This document shows, one piece after another, positions 1 through 6,784 of a stretch of DNA of 33,377 bases; within the stretch, counting starts at the first letter, position 1; the number at the start of each line of letters is the position of its first letter. Both the position numbers and the translations under genes were made by a program. The stretch is from Gemmiger formicilis. Its GTDB lineage: Bacteria > Bacillota > Clostridia > Oscillospirales > Ruminococcaceae. The stretch covers positions 1-33,377 of the forward strand of contig NZ_FUYF01000022.1 in the NCBI RefSeq assembly GCF_900167555.1, read 5' to 3'. The notes below the pieces were generated by a model that had not been told where the DNA came from, did not search any database, and saw only the letters and a program-made list of their open reading frames with translations.

Positions 1-342
1 CTGTGCCAGTTTCAGACGATATACGCCACCGAAACTTACAGCCGGTTCCAGCGTAATAACGGTATCCTTGTCCGCAGCGGAGTTCAGGTGCCAAACGATA
101 CAATTGGTATTTTCGGTGTTGTAATTCAGGGCATACCAACCGCCACCGCGCTGAAGAACAATTCGCACCTGGTTATCACTGCCATAGCGTTCGAGTGCCC
201 AACGCTGGTCGGGATTGTTCGTGCGGGCATACATGGTGACTTTTTCACCGTTGTTGACCACATTATTTTCGTGGTCACCATTCAGGTTTACGTACTTGCC
301 GCCATTATAGATTTCATAGTAGTGATTGTACTGAAAAGCCAT
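1..342 (-). CDS. Ricin-type beta-trefoil lectin protein, N-terminal part (cut by window edge)
   Basis: The visible 114 codons encode a carbohydrate-binding ricin-type (CBM13-like) domain starting MAFQYNHYYEIYNGGKYVN and containing the motif NPDQRWALE. The frame is open to base 1, so the catalytic part lies outside the window. The ATG at 342-340 follows a good AGGAGAATATTAA ribosome site. The protein is closely similar to the first ~115 residues of the amidase at 2432-3421, including the stretches GWYALNYNT and NTNCIVWHLN, so the two are paralogues. No signal peptide is visible. By analogy with its two neighbours it is probably another lectin-lysin, but the effector domain cannot be seen. Confidence 0.8.
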   Translation of the reverse strand, partial: MAFQYNHYYEIYNGGKYVNLNGDHENNVVNNGEKVTMYARTNNPDQRWALERYGSDNQVRIVLQRGGGWYALNYNTENTNCIVWHLNSAADKDTVITLEPAVSFGGVYRLKLAQ

Positions 343-390
343 TTAATATTCTCCTATTCTTTTTTATTTGCTCCTCGTCAGGAACTTGTT

Positions 391-434
391 TGAACGTTCA
401 TTAAGTAAAGAGCGTAGAAAGTACTTTTTGTAAA
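391..434 (-). promoter_or_regulatory. Promoter and operator-like palindrome for the left-edge lectin gene
   Basis: Read on the minus strand, TTTACA (434-429) and TCTTTA (411-406) are separated by exactly 17 bases. The perfect palindrome TGAACGTTCA (391-400) follows 5 bases downstream of the second box, around the expected transcription start. The same arrangement occurs before the M23 lysin and, with a different palindrome, before the amidase. The boxes are seen directly; promoter function is inferred. Confidence 0.6.
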
Positions 435-484
435 CCAATATTTGGGAAAATCAAGATTGATATTCATGATTCAAGGAGATTAAG

Positions 485-1189
485 ATGAAAAAATACTACG
501 TTTTTTTATTTGGCATTATTTTCATTTTTATTTTTACTGGCTGTTCGTTCTTGTCTTTTAATTCTCCAATAAGTTATTCCGAATTTGATGTCGGTTCATC
601 TTCTTCGGAGACGGATAACATAATACCACACGAGGAAGATTCCAGTTCTGATAATAATGATGTTTCTTCCGCCGAAAGCGCGCTTTCAGCAAATGAAGAA
701 AAAGAACTTTTCCTGGATTATTGGAATGACACGCACTTCGGCAATATAGTCAATGTGCCCGATGATGGTGATTCGTTCCAACAATATGATTTTTGGTTGA
801 TCTCTTCGCTTTATTTACAGAAAAAATTTCCGGACAAAAAAGAATTTGACACAAATGGTAATGAATGCTATCCTACCGACTACTATTCCAATCTTTTACA
901 TTCTATGTTCGGTGATTCAATCGATTATAGTAACTATCTTCCAAAATCAGAAAACGGATTGACTCAAATTTGTGACGCATATGACTATGGGTATCTTTAT
1001 GCTGAATTAGATTCAGATAGTATTTCGTTAGATGGTCAAACACTTTATTGCAATGCAAAAATGATATGGAAAGAACCTGGATACGTGGATGATTTAGGTG
1101 TTTTGAATTACACTTTTGCTATTCATCCAGAGAACCAATATAGTCGGTATTTACTTCTTTCTTTGAATGATTCCTCTATCACAAAGTGA
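485..1189 (+). CDS. Putative lipoprotein of unknown function
   Basis: This 234-residue protein begins with a lysine-led hydrophobic segment ending in FTGC, a typical lipobox with the modified cysteine at about residue 20. It should therefore be anchored on the outer face of the membrane. A low-complexity Ser/Asp/Glu-rich linker (about residues 35-75) precedes a globular acidic domain rich in Tyr and Asp. I do not recognise the family. AAGGAGATTAAG directly precedes the ATG. The gene is visibly AT-richer than the conjugation genes. It sits between lectin-lysin genes, diverges from the one at the left edge and faces the M23 gene across a shared terminator. An immunity role against the lysins is possible from position alone, with no sequence support. 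Confidence 0.75.
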   Translation: MKKYYVFLFGIIFIFIFTGCSFLSFNSPISYSEFDVGSSSSETDNIIPHEEDSSSDNNDVSSAESALSANEEKELFLDYWNDTHFGNIVNVPDDGDSFQQYDFWLISSLYLQKKFPDKKEFDTNGNECYPTDYYSNLLHSMFGDSIDYSNYLPKSENGLTQICDAYDYGYLYAELDSDSISLDGQTLYCNAKMIWKEPGYVDDLGVLNYTFAIHPENQYSRYLLLSLNDSSITK

Positions 1190-1206
1190 TTTTTTTGGAG
1201 TATATT

Positions 1207-1258
1207 AAAAAGAGACGTTTTGCTTAACCTCACCGGAGTTCAGCAAAACGTCTCTTTT
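1207..1258. terminator. Bidirectional rho-independent terminator
   Basis: A perfect 17-bp inverted repeat (1207-1223 with 1242-1258, arms from AAAAGAGACG to CGTCTCTTTT) has an 18-base loop and A/T tracts at both feet. It lies between the convergent ends of the lipoprotein gene and the M23 lysin gene and should stop transcription from both sides. Confidence 0.85.
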
Positions 1259-1289
1259 CGCTATTGATTTTGTTGTGCAGTGTTATTCA

Positions 1290-2318
1290 TTAGAGGCTAT
1301 ACTCAGGGAATGCATATACCGGGTTGAAATCCGGTAAGAACTTAATTTGAATCCAGCCTGTCTGGCCCGGTGCCAAAGAGCTCCCGTTGCCAACACTGAT
1401 GCTAAAATGCAAATGATTTGCGCTAGAAACACCAGTTGTTCCAATGGTGCCAATGATCTGTCCTTTCTTAACAGTATCACCGGGGCGTACAGTCGGGTTT
1501 TCTGCCATATGCATATAAATAGATCTTGCGTATGCACCAGAACGATTGTCAGAATGACCATTAAATGGATTCACGTGATTGATTGCGATGCAGTTGCCCA
1601 TGGATTCCATTGTGTTATCGTGACTAGTAGTGCCCGGCTTCCAACTGCCAGAGGAATTTTGTGTATATGCAACGATACCATCTGCAATTGCATATACATT
1701 ATGATCCTGGGCAATATCACGAATATCCATTGCGGGGTGAGAATACGAATACGTTCTGCTATATTTCCGAGAAACGGTCGGATAAACATAGTCACCGTAC
1801 GGGCCTACACCACCGCCACTATTGGTAGAATCGCCACCACTGGAACCACCGCTGGACTGTGATGCACAAAGCTGCCACACCTGGTTATCGGCGTTAGATG
1901 CCGTTTCCCAAGTCAGCCCTGCATTGTTCGCGTTAGATGCCGGAGTCAGATAAAGATTGTGCTTGATTAGTTTGATGCGATACAGGCTATTGGCAGCATC
2001 AACAGTTAGCAAATCAATCAGCGCGTCATCGAAATTGTTATACACAGGGAAGAAATCGCAAACGCTGCCTGCTTTACTACCATAGATGTTCAAGCCAAAC
2101 ATCTTCGTCTCATCTTTAAAATCCGTCGAAAGAGCCGAAATCAGCTGACACCCACCATCGACTTTGTGAACTTGAAGTCGCTGATCCGCAGCCCCCGTTG
2201 CCGTATAAAGCGTGGCTTTCTGATGGCTAGAGATAGCACCCTCACCATAGCGATTCAACCAATAATTGCTTTTGCCTCGATACGGGCGAAAATAGTAAAA
2301 TCTTTCAAAAGTATACAT
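1290..2318 (-). CDS. Ricin-lectin / M23 (LytM-type) cell-wall endopeptidase
   Basis: This 342-residue two-domain lysin has a ricin-type beta-trefoil at about residues 1-152, with motifs AADQRLQ and ADNQVWQL. A Gly/Ser linker (SSGGSSGGDSTNSGGG) follows, then an M23 zinc metallopeptidase. The metal-site motifs HPAMD (about residue 192) and HLHF (about residue 302) are intact, so peptide-crossbridge cleavage is expected. There is no signal peptide or membrane segment, so release needs lysis or a holin. The ATG has AAGGAG 8 bases upstream. It lies downstream of the amidase gene but has its own TTTACA-N17-TCTTTA promoter. The role as a phage-like endolysin or a bacteriolysin is inferred. Confidence 0.85.
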   Translation of the reverse strand: MYTFERFYYFRPYRGKSNYWLNRYGEGAISSHQKATLYTATGAADQRLQVHKVDGGCQLISALSTDFKDETKMFGLNIYGSKAGSVCDFFPVYNNFDDALIDLLTVDAANSLYRIKLIKHNLYLTPASNANNAGLTWETASNADNQVWQLCASQSSGGSSGGDSTNSGGGVGPYGDYVYPTVSRKYSRTYSYSHPAMDIRDIAQDHNVYAIADGIVAYTQNSSGSWKPGTTSHDNTMESMGNCIAINHVNPFNGHSDNRSGAYARSIYMHMAENPTVRPGDTVKKGQIIGTIGTTGVSSANHLHFSISVGNGSSLAPGQTGWIQIKFLPDFNPVYAFPEYSL

Positions 2319-2370
2319 GCTTTGTCACTCCTTTGATTGATTGGCATTCGCACCTCGTCAGGCGCTTTTT

Positions 2371-2414
2371 TGAACGTTCACTAAATAAAGAGCTTATGCA
2401 GAAGGTTTTGTAAA
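2371..2414 (-). promoter_or_regulatory. Promoter and palindrome for the M23 lysin gene
   Basis: On the minus strand TTTACA (2414-2409) and TCTTTA (2391-2386) are 17 bases apart, and the palindrome TGAACGTTCA (2371-2380) sits 5 bases downstream. The arrangement is nearly identical to 391-434, including the trailing CCTGACGAGG text, so the whole regulatory block appears duplicated. Confidence 0.6.
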
Positions 2415-2431
2415 CCAAGAACCGAAAACAA

Positions 2432-3421
2432 TTAAAATCCATTAATGGCATTGGCCTTATCAACAAGTTCCTGAAGTTTGTTGGAAAGGTAGGGGCCGGG
2501 GCAGGCAGTAGCGGCATACATGCTGTGCCACGTCAAGTTTTCCCCTTTAACTAATTTGCCCAGACTGTTGCGGCGGGCGATATCTGCAACCAGCGTTACA
2601 AGAGTATTGAACGTCGTATCCGATACGGGCCAATCTGGAGCACCAGCGCTGTTAGAGGTTTCAATCGTTACTGCGCGGCAGTTTGCCTCCCAGTTACCGT
2701 TCGTCCAGGCCACATCATTCTCGTGGACATACTGGCCGATGCTGGTTTCAGAAACACCGTAGTGGGAAGACCCCTTTCGTCCTTCACGCTGCCACAGTGC
2801 GCCCAGCGCGTCAATGGTCAAAATGCTTGCGCAATGGTGAATTGTGATTTCAGAAATAGTCCCACCCTGTGCTTTGCGGTCTTTCGTGTAATTTCCTTCG
2901 TAAGCCGGAATAAATTTGGTTACCAGCTTCGAATCGGGAACATTAGAGACTTCTCCGCTATCACTGCCATCACTGCCGGTGCCAGGTTTCAAAATGGTGA
3001 ACATCTGTTCTTCTTCGCCCGTATAGGCACTCCATTTTAGGGCAGTGCCAACAGCCGTCAGGTAAATGCTGCGGTCCCGCAGCATAAGATAATAAGTATT
3101 GGGGCGATTTTCTACCTCAACGGTAGTAATAACCGTGTCAGTATCATCCGCGGTATTCAGGTGCCAAACGATGCAATTGGTGTTTCGCGTATTATAGTTC
3201 AACGCGTACCAGCCTTCGCCCCGCTGCAAAACAATGCGGACATTGCCATTGCCTCCGAAATTTTCCAACGCCCAACGCTGATCAGGGTTGTTCGTGCGGT
3301 TGAAAAGGTTAACCGTTTCACCGTTTTTTACGGTACCATCCTCGTGATTGCCCAGGACGTTCACGTATTTACCCGTAGCTACGTTCTGAATCTCGTAGTA
3401 ATGGTTAAATTCGTATGCCAT
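2432..3421 (-). CDS. Ricin-lectin / N-acetylmuramoyl-L-alanine amidase (Amidase_2 type)
   Basis: This 329-residue lysin has an N-terminal ricin-type lectin domain (about residues 1-145, motif NPDQRWALE). A short GSDGSDSGE linker leads to an Amidase_2/PGRP-like domain that cuts between muramic acid and the L-Ala of peptidoglycan. Expected zinc-site residues are present: ITIHHC (about residue 194), and TWHSMY with ATACPGP (about residues 297-307). The ATG at 3421 is preferred over an in-frame start 12 codons upstream. It has AAAGGAG at proper spacing, and MAYEFNHYYEI matches the start of the paralogue at the left edge. There is no signal peptide. The gene is divergent from the holin, which is typical of lysis partners. 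Confidence 0.88.
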   Translation of the reverse strand: MAYEFNHYYEIQNVATGKYVNVLGNHEDGTVKNGETVNLFNRTNNPDQRWALENFGGNGNVRIVLQRGEGWYALNYNTRNTNCIVWHLNTADDTDTVITTVEVENRPNTYYLMLRDRSIYLTAVGTALKWSAYTGEEEQMFTILKPGTGSDGSDSGEVSNVPDSKLVTKFIPAYEGNYTKDRKAQGGTISEITIHHCASILTIDALGALWQREGRKGSSHYGVSETSIGQYVHENDVAWTNGNWEANCRAVTIETSNSAGAPDWPVSDTTFNTLVTLVADIARRNSLGKLVKGENLTWHSMYAATACPGPYLSNKLQELVDKANAINGF

Positions 3422-3441
3422 TTTTATTCTCCTTTTTTCAT

Positions 3442-3465
3442 CTTTTTGAGTGGCCACTCAAAAAG
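3442..3465. promoter_or_regulatory. 24-bp perfect palindrome in the amidase leader
   Basis: The arm CTTTTTGAGTGG is followed immediately by its exact reverse complement. The palindrome abuts the TCTTTA box of the amidase promoter on the downstream side. It could be a repressor operator or a stabilising 5' hairpin in the mRNA. It replaces the TGAACGTTCA palindrome found at the same place in the two sister promoters. Confidence 0.55.
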
Positions 3466-3494
3466 TAAAGAGAGCAAATACTGTAAAATGTAAA
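3466..3494 (-). promoter_or_regulatory. Amidase promoter (leftward half of a symmetric pair)
   Basis: On the minus strand TTTACA (3494-3489), a 17-base spacer and TCTTTA (3471-3466) match the other lysin promoters. The -35 box lies only 5 bp from the -35 box of the rightward holin promoter. Confidence 0.6.
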
Positions 3495-3499
3495 TCGCG

Positions 3500-3528
3500 T
3501 TTACATTTTGCGGTATTTACTCTCTTTG
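3500..3528 (+). promoter_or_regulatory. Holin promoter (rightward half of a symmetric pair)
   Basis: TTTACA (3500-3505), a 17-base spacer and TCTTTG (3523-3528) form the mirror image of the amidase promoter. Bases 3476-3494 and 3500-3518 are inverted repeats with two mismatches around TCGCG. The symmetry continues outward through AAAGAGAG/CTCTCTTT. Confidence 0.6.
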
Positions 3529-3563
3529 AATAGTAAATGAGCAAAAGGAGAATCTATTGAGGT

Positions 3564-4022
3564 ATGCAAACAGATTCTGTTGAAAAGGCTGCCGGTGTTG
3601 GTGCCATTGGCTTATGGGCTGCAATGCACGGCTGGCTTGGTTGGCTTGTTGTCTTGTATGCTGCCTGTATGATGCTGGATTGTCTGACCGGCACAGCACA
3701 AGCCATTAAAAATGGCGAATGGAGTTCCCATAAAGCCAGGCAAGGGTTGTGGCATAAAGGCGGAAGCATCATTATGGTTTTTGTCAGTGTCTTGACCGAC
3801 ATTTTGCTTGGATTAACGCTGAATCACATTTCAGGACTTACCCTTCCTTTTAATTATGACATGCTGCTTACGCCAATCGTCCTGTTTTGGTACATTGTAT
3901 CCGAATTGGGGAGTATTCTGGAAAACGCAGAAAAGATGGGAGCATCGATTCCACCATTACTAAAAAACGCTATTGAGAAAATGCGTGACAGCGATAATGA
4001 TAAACATAATACTTCCATATAA
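3564..4022 (+). CDS. Phage holin family protein (TcdE / holin_4 type)
   Basis: This 152-residue membrane protein has about three hydrophobic segments (roughly residues 12-45, 66-87 and 97-118) and a charged C-terminal tail. The pattern MLDCLTGTAQAIKNGEW..S..A..GL.HK is characteristic of the toxin-secretion/phage-lysis holin family that includes Clostridioides TcdE. Such proteins form membrane lesions that let signal-less proteins leave the cell. GAGG and an upstream AAAGGAG precede the ATG; an in-frame stop just upstream fixes the start. It is divergent from the ricin-amidase gene and ends at a bidirectional terminator. It is the only plausible export route in view for the three leaderless lectin proteins. 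Confidence 0.88.
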   Translation: MQTDSVEKAAGVGAIGLWAAMHGWLGWLVVLYAACMMLDCLTGTAQAIKNGEWSSHKARQGLWHKGGSIIMVFVSVLTDILLGLTLNHISGLTLPFNYDMLLTPIVLFWYIVSELGSILENAEKMGASIPPLLKNAIEKMRDSDNDKHNTSI

Positions 4023-4074
4023 AATTCATATCATGAAGATGTTACAGACGTTGATTTTAAATGGGCGTAAACAA

Positions 4075-4112
4075 AAAATAGCCGCCCATCGGTCAGTGCG
4101 GACGGCTATTTT
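4075..4112. terminator. Bidirectional rho-independent terminator
   Basis: Arms AAAATAGCCG (4075-4084) and CGGCTATTTT (4103-4112) are perfectly complementary, with A/T tracts on both feet. It separates the holin gene from the convergent conjugation M23 gene and so marks the border between the lysis cassette and the transfer module. Confidence 0.8.
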
Positions 4113-4157
4113 GCTTATTAGTGGATTCACTATTTCATCGATGTTTTTCTTTACAAT

Positions 4158-5885
4158 TTACGTTCCGAAATAACTCATTGCGTCTGCCCTGCTTCCGTTT
4201 ACATGTACCTCCAAGTGCAGATGGCTGCCTGTGGCTCGCCCAGTGTGGCCGACATAGCCGATAACCTGTCCGGTCTGCACCTGCTGCCCTGTTGTAACGC
4301 AGATACTTGAACAATGTGCATATAGTGTTTCCAGCCCGTCGCCATGGTCAATTTGGATGTAGTAACCGTAGCTGCCGCCCCAGCTATCAAGACCGTTGGC
4401 ACCGGTGACGATGCCGTCTGCGGCGGCGAGGATCGGTGTTCCCTCGGCACAGGCAATGTCGGTGCCGGTGTGGGAGCTTACCTCGCCGGTGATGGGGTCC
4501 ACGCGGTGACCAAATTGAGAAGTAATCGTACCCGCGACAGGCAGCGGCCATTGCAGGGTGCCTGTCGGGATGCGGGTGCTGTCCGGGTTCATAAGTTCTC
4601 CACCGCCCTGTGCAAAACCGCCGAGCAATTCTGCCCACAGTTCCTCATACTGCGGGTCTTGTAAAAGTTGCAGATAGGTGTTCTGACGGGTGGTGAAATG
4701 ATAATCTGCCGCCATCTCGTCGGGTGTTTTGTGGGTCAGTTCGATTACAAGGACAGTTTCGGTGATTTCTGTGGTAGTCGGGTTGCCGTCCTCATCGGTA
4801 GTGTCTATGGTAGTCGTCTCCGGGTGGGTGGAATAGTCCACTGCGTTCATTGCCCACATAGTTTCCCGCAGTTTATCCACCTGTTCCTCTGTCAGTGCCG
4901 CAACGGGTGCGCCTTGTTCATTTCCCGAAACATACGAAGAAAAGACCGCCAGGACATCTTGCCAACGAATGTAGTACATGTCATCGTTGGCTGTAATGTC
5001 TTGGCGGTCATGCTGTACGGTGTCGGAGATTTCTTCCAGCCTGTCGCGGTATTCTACTGTCAGTGTTTCTACTGCCTGTTGTACGGTAATTGTGTCGGCG
5101 TTGGGGGCATTGGCGGCAAAAAAGATGCCATAGGCCGAGCCGGACACAAAGGCCACAAGGCTGATGACAATAATAATGCTGAGTGCCACGCTAATCCCTG
5201 CAGCAATGGCCGCGACAAGACTGTGCAGGCTGACAAGAAAATGCCGTATTGCCGAGCGTACCGCCACAGCCGTCTTGCAGGTGCTGCTGGCGGCTTTCTG
5301 GATAGCAAGCTGCACTTGACGGGTACGGGTCTGCATTTGTGTTTGGGTTGTTATGCTCCGCACAGTTTCATTTGCGACGGTTCGCAGTTGGCGCTGACCT
5401 TGGGTCACACCACGAATATCTCGTGGCGCGGTCTTGGCGGTGACGGCTTTTTCTTTTGCCCGCTGTCGGGGCAAATCTGCCCCACAACGCGGACGTTGCT
5501 CTGCATCGGGCAGCGTGCCGCGCTCGGTCTGTTTCGGGCTGACATTGTGCTCACCAGCGGTGTGGGTGCGGGTTGTTTCGGTTTGTTCTGCGGCGCGGCG
5601 TTCGCGGTACTTTTCTATCTGCTTGAGGGCAAGCTTGCGGCCTTGCTCTACGGTGAAATCGGTGTTTTGCTTGATGGCAGAATAGGATGTATCTGTCAGC
5701 ATCGCCGCAGTGTCTTGGGCTGTGGTATAGTTGCCTTCCCCCTGCGTAGAGATGCTTTCCCGCAGCTTGGTTCGGCTTTTCTCCTTGGCTTCTGTCCACG
5801 CCTTTTTCAGCGCAGCTTTCGGGATTTTCCCTGCAGCATTGCTTCTCGGCACACGCTTGGTTGGTTTTTCTTTTATCTCTTTCAT
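4158..5885 (-). CDS. Conjugation-associated membrane protein with C-terminal M23 peptidase (CD1108-like)
   Basis: The 575-residue product starts with a long charged cytoplasmic region (about residues 1-215, rich in Lys, Arg, Ala and Gln). One strong membrane segment (about 222-255) and an extracellular region ending in an M23 peptidase (about 450-575) follow. The M23 motifs SHTGTD (about residue 470) and HLHLEV (about residue 556) are complete. The opening MKEIKEKPTKR plus Ala/Lys-rich text resembles the CD1108 family encoded after VirB4 in Tn1549-like elements. There it is thought to open peptidoglycan locally for the type IV channel. Here the gene follows virB4 but is separated from it by a plus-strand cargo pocket and a terminator, so it may need its own promoter. 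Confidence 0.85.
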   Translation of the reverse strand: MKEIKEKPTKRVPRSNAAGKIPKAALKKAWTEAKEKSRTKLRESISTQGEGNYTTAQDTAAMLTDTSYSAIKQNTDFTVEQGRKLALKQIEKYRERRAAEQTETTRTHTAGEHNVSPKQTERGTLPDAEQRPRCGADLPRQRAKEKAVTAKTAPRDIRGVTQGQRQLRTVANETVRSITTQTQMQTRTRQVQLAIQKAASSTCKTAVAVRSAIRHFLVSLHSLVAAIAAGISVALSIIIVISLVAFVSGSAYGIFFAANAPNADTITVQQAVETLTVEYRDRLEEISDTVQHDRQDITANDDMYYIRWQDVLAVFSSYVSGNEQGAPVAALTEEQVDKLRETMWAMNAVDYSTHPETTTIDTTDEDGNPTTTEITETVLVIELTHKTPDEMAADYHFTTRQNTYLQLLQDPQYEELWAELLGGFAQGGGELMNPDSTRIPTGTLQWPLPVAGTITSQFGHRVDPITGEVSSHTGTDIACAEGTPILAAADGIVTGANGLDSWGGSYGYYIQIDHGDGLETLYAHCSSICVTTGQQVQTGQVIGYVGHTGRATGSHLHLEVHVNGSRADAMSYFGT

Positions 5886-6089
5886 GGCATCACCCCTGTC
5901 ATAATTTCTTCAAAAGAAGTTTCAAAATCGTTCAAACGGCTTTTAAATTCTGCACACAAGTCTCCACTATAATAAGTCTCGTAATCAAAACAATCGTGGG
6001 AAACATCCCGCACCTACACACTGCGCCTTAGACCATGCCAGAGCAATCGCTCGGTCAAGGCCAGACAACAAATTGGGCTAAAGGGCCAT
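5882..6089 (-). pseudogene. Broken small ORF upstream of the M23 conjugation gene
   Basis: From an ATG at 6089 the frame reads M-A-L, a TAG stop (6080-6078), then about 30 open codons ending RAIALAWSKAQCVGAGCFPRLF and a stop. Removing one base from the TTTT run at 5990-5987 joins this to a second frame, DYETYYSGDLC...FETSFEEIM. That frame ends at a TGA overlapping the ATG of the next gene. The total length is 69 codons plus one base, as a single insertion would give. The family is not recognised. Chance open frames remain possible. Confidence 0.4.
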
Positions 6090-6104
6090 TACATATAAAA
6101 AAGC

Positions 6105-6140
6105 AATGCTGTATCTTCCGATTCTGGACGATACAGCATT
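6105..6140 (-). terminator. Rho-independent terminator upstream of the small cargo genes
   Basis: AATGCTGTATC (6105-6115) pairs perfectly with GATACAGCATT (6130-6140). On the minus strand the stem is followed by GCTTTTTTAT. A shorter T tract follows on the plus strand. It should stop leftward transcripts coming from virB4 before they reach the M23 gene. Confidence 0.7.
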
Positions 6141-6144
6141 TTCT

Positions 6145-6173
6145 TTGCATTTATGAAAGAATGTCGCTATAAT
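6145..6173 (+). promoter_or_regulatory. Sigma-A-type promoter for the small cargo genes
   Basis: TTGCAT (6145-6150) and a perfect TATAAT (6168-6173) are separated by 17 bases. The start point would fall near 6180, which rules out the upstream ATG at 6153 and supports translation from 6207. Confidence 0.7.
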
Positions 6174-6206
6174 AGGACTATATCTTTAAAACGCGAGGTT
6201 TCTCCC

Positions 6207-6413
6207 ATGAATTTATATATCAGTGCCGCCGAGTATGACTACCACACCCTGCTGAAAGTGGCCGAGATGGCAGGGCTTGCGGGAATCATTGGTTTTCATG
6301 AGGCCGGGGACGGCTATCTGGTGACCTTCCCGCAGGGGGAAAATGTTCAGGCTCTGATAGATGACTATAAGGGACGGCTGCGGGATTTGGAAAACAATAT
6401 TTGGCAGCATTAA
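6207..6413 (+). CDS. Small hypothetical protein
   Basis: The 68-residue product begins MNLYISAAEYDYHTLLKVAEMAG and has a mixed alpha/beta look with no membrane segment or signal. I do not recognise it. The start at 6207 is chosen over 6153 because 6153 falls inside the promoter spacer and GAGG lies 8 bases before 6207. It is followed 47 bases later by the CPCC gene on the same strand, and the two probably share the promoter at 6145. Together they form a cargo pocket on the strand opposite to the transfer genes. Confidence 0.55.
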   Translation: MNLYISAAEYDYHTLLKVAEMAGLAGIIGFHEAGDGYLVTFPQGENVQALIDDYKGRLRDLENNIWQH

Positions 6414-6460
6414 AATAGGTCTATAAATTTGAAAAATGAAAGGGGCGAACAAACTCCGTA

Positions 6461-6715
6461 ATGAAAAAATATCCATGTCCTTGTTGTGGATTTCTTACCT
6501 ACAATGTCCCGGCAGATGAAGATTGTGGGTATATTTGTCCCGTTTGCTTTTGGGAGAATGACCCGTTCATCACTTCTGATAACGAGCCAAGCGACTCCAA
6601 TCATGGAATAACACTAAAAGAAGCAAAATCCAATTTCTTGCAATTCGGTGCTTGTGTAAAAGAAATGCTACGCTATGTTCGACCACCGAGAGATGACGAA
6701 AAGGAAATATCATAG
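6461..6715 (+). CDS. CPCC family cysteine-rich protein
   Basis: The 84-residue product opens MKKYPCPCCGFLTY and continues with CGYICPVCFWEND, giving two paired-cysteine knuckles that look like a small zinc ribbon. This matches the Cys_rich_CPCC domain family, whose function is not established. Members are often found in mobile or accessory regions and some have been suggested to be immunity-like. The C-terminal half is helical and charged. A purine-rich AAAGGGGC lies somewhat far (about 15 bases) before the ATG. The gene is AT-richer than flanking virB4 and is closed by its own terminator. Confidence 0.75.
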   Translation: MKKYPCPCCGFLTYNVPADEDCGYICPVCFWENDPFITSDNEPSDSNHGITLKEAKSNFLQFGACVKEMLRYVRPPRDDEKEIS

Positions 6716-6744
6716 CGTCGAATTCAAGTTTGTAGCACCCCTTC

Positions 6745-6771
6745 GGACCGCTGCGGCGGTCCTCTATTTTT
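6745..6771 (+). terminator. Rho-independent terminator after the CPCC gene
   Basis: GGACCGC (6745-6751) pairs with GCGGTCC (6756-6762) across a TGCG loop and is followed by TCTATTTTTG on the plus strand. There is no T tract on the minus strand, so leftward virB4 transcripts are probably not stopped here. Confidence 0.75.
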
Positions 6772-6784
6772 GTATTGCATGGCT

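Noticed and set aside
391-400. TGAACGTTCA as a LexA/SOS box
   Set aside because: Gram-positive SOS boxes have GAAC and GTTC separated by four bases; here they touch. An SOS link is not supported.
1-4022. Complete prophage
   Set aside because: Only lysis-type genes are present; no capsid, tail, terminase, portal or phage integrase is seen in the window.
3973-4173. 66-codon plus-strand frame after the holin
   Set aside because: It overlaps the holin end, runs through the terminator hairpin and has no ribosome site.
4668-5972. 434-codon plus-strand open frame opposite the M23 conjugation gene
   Set aside because: Shadow of a gene with clear M23 motifs and topology; Cys/Gly-rich translation with no domain.
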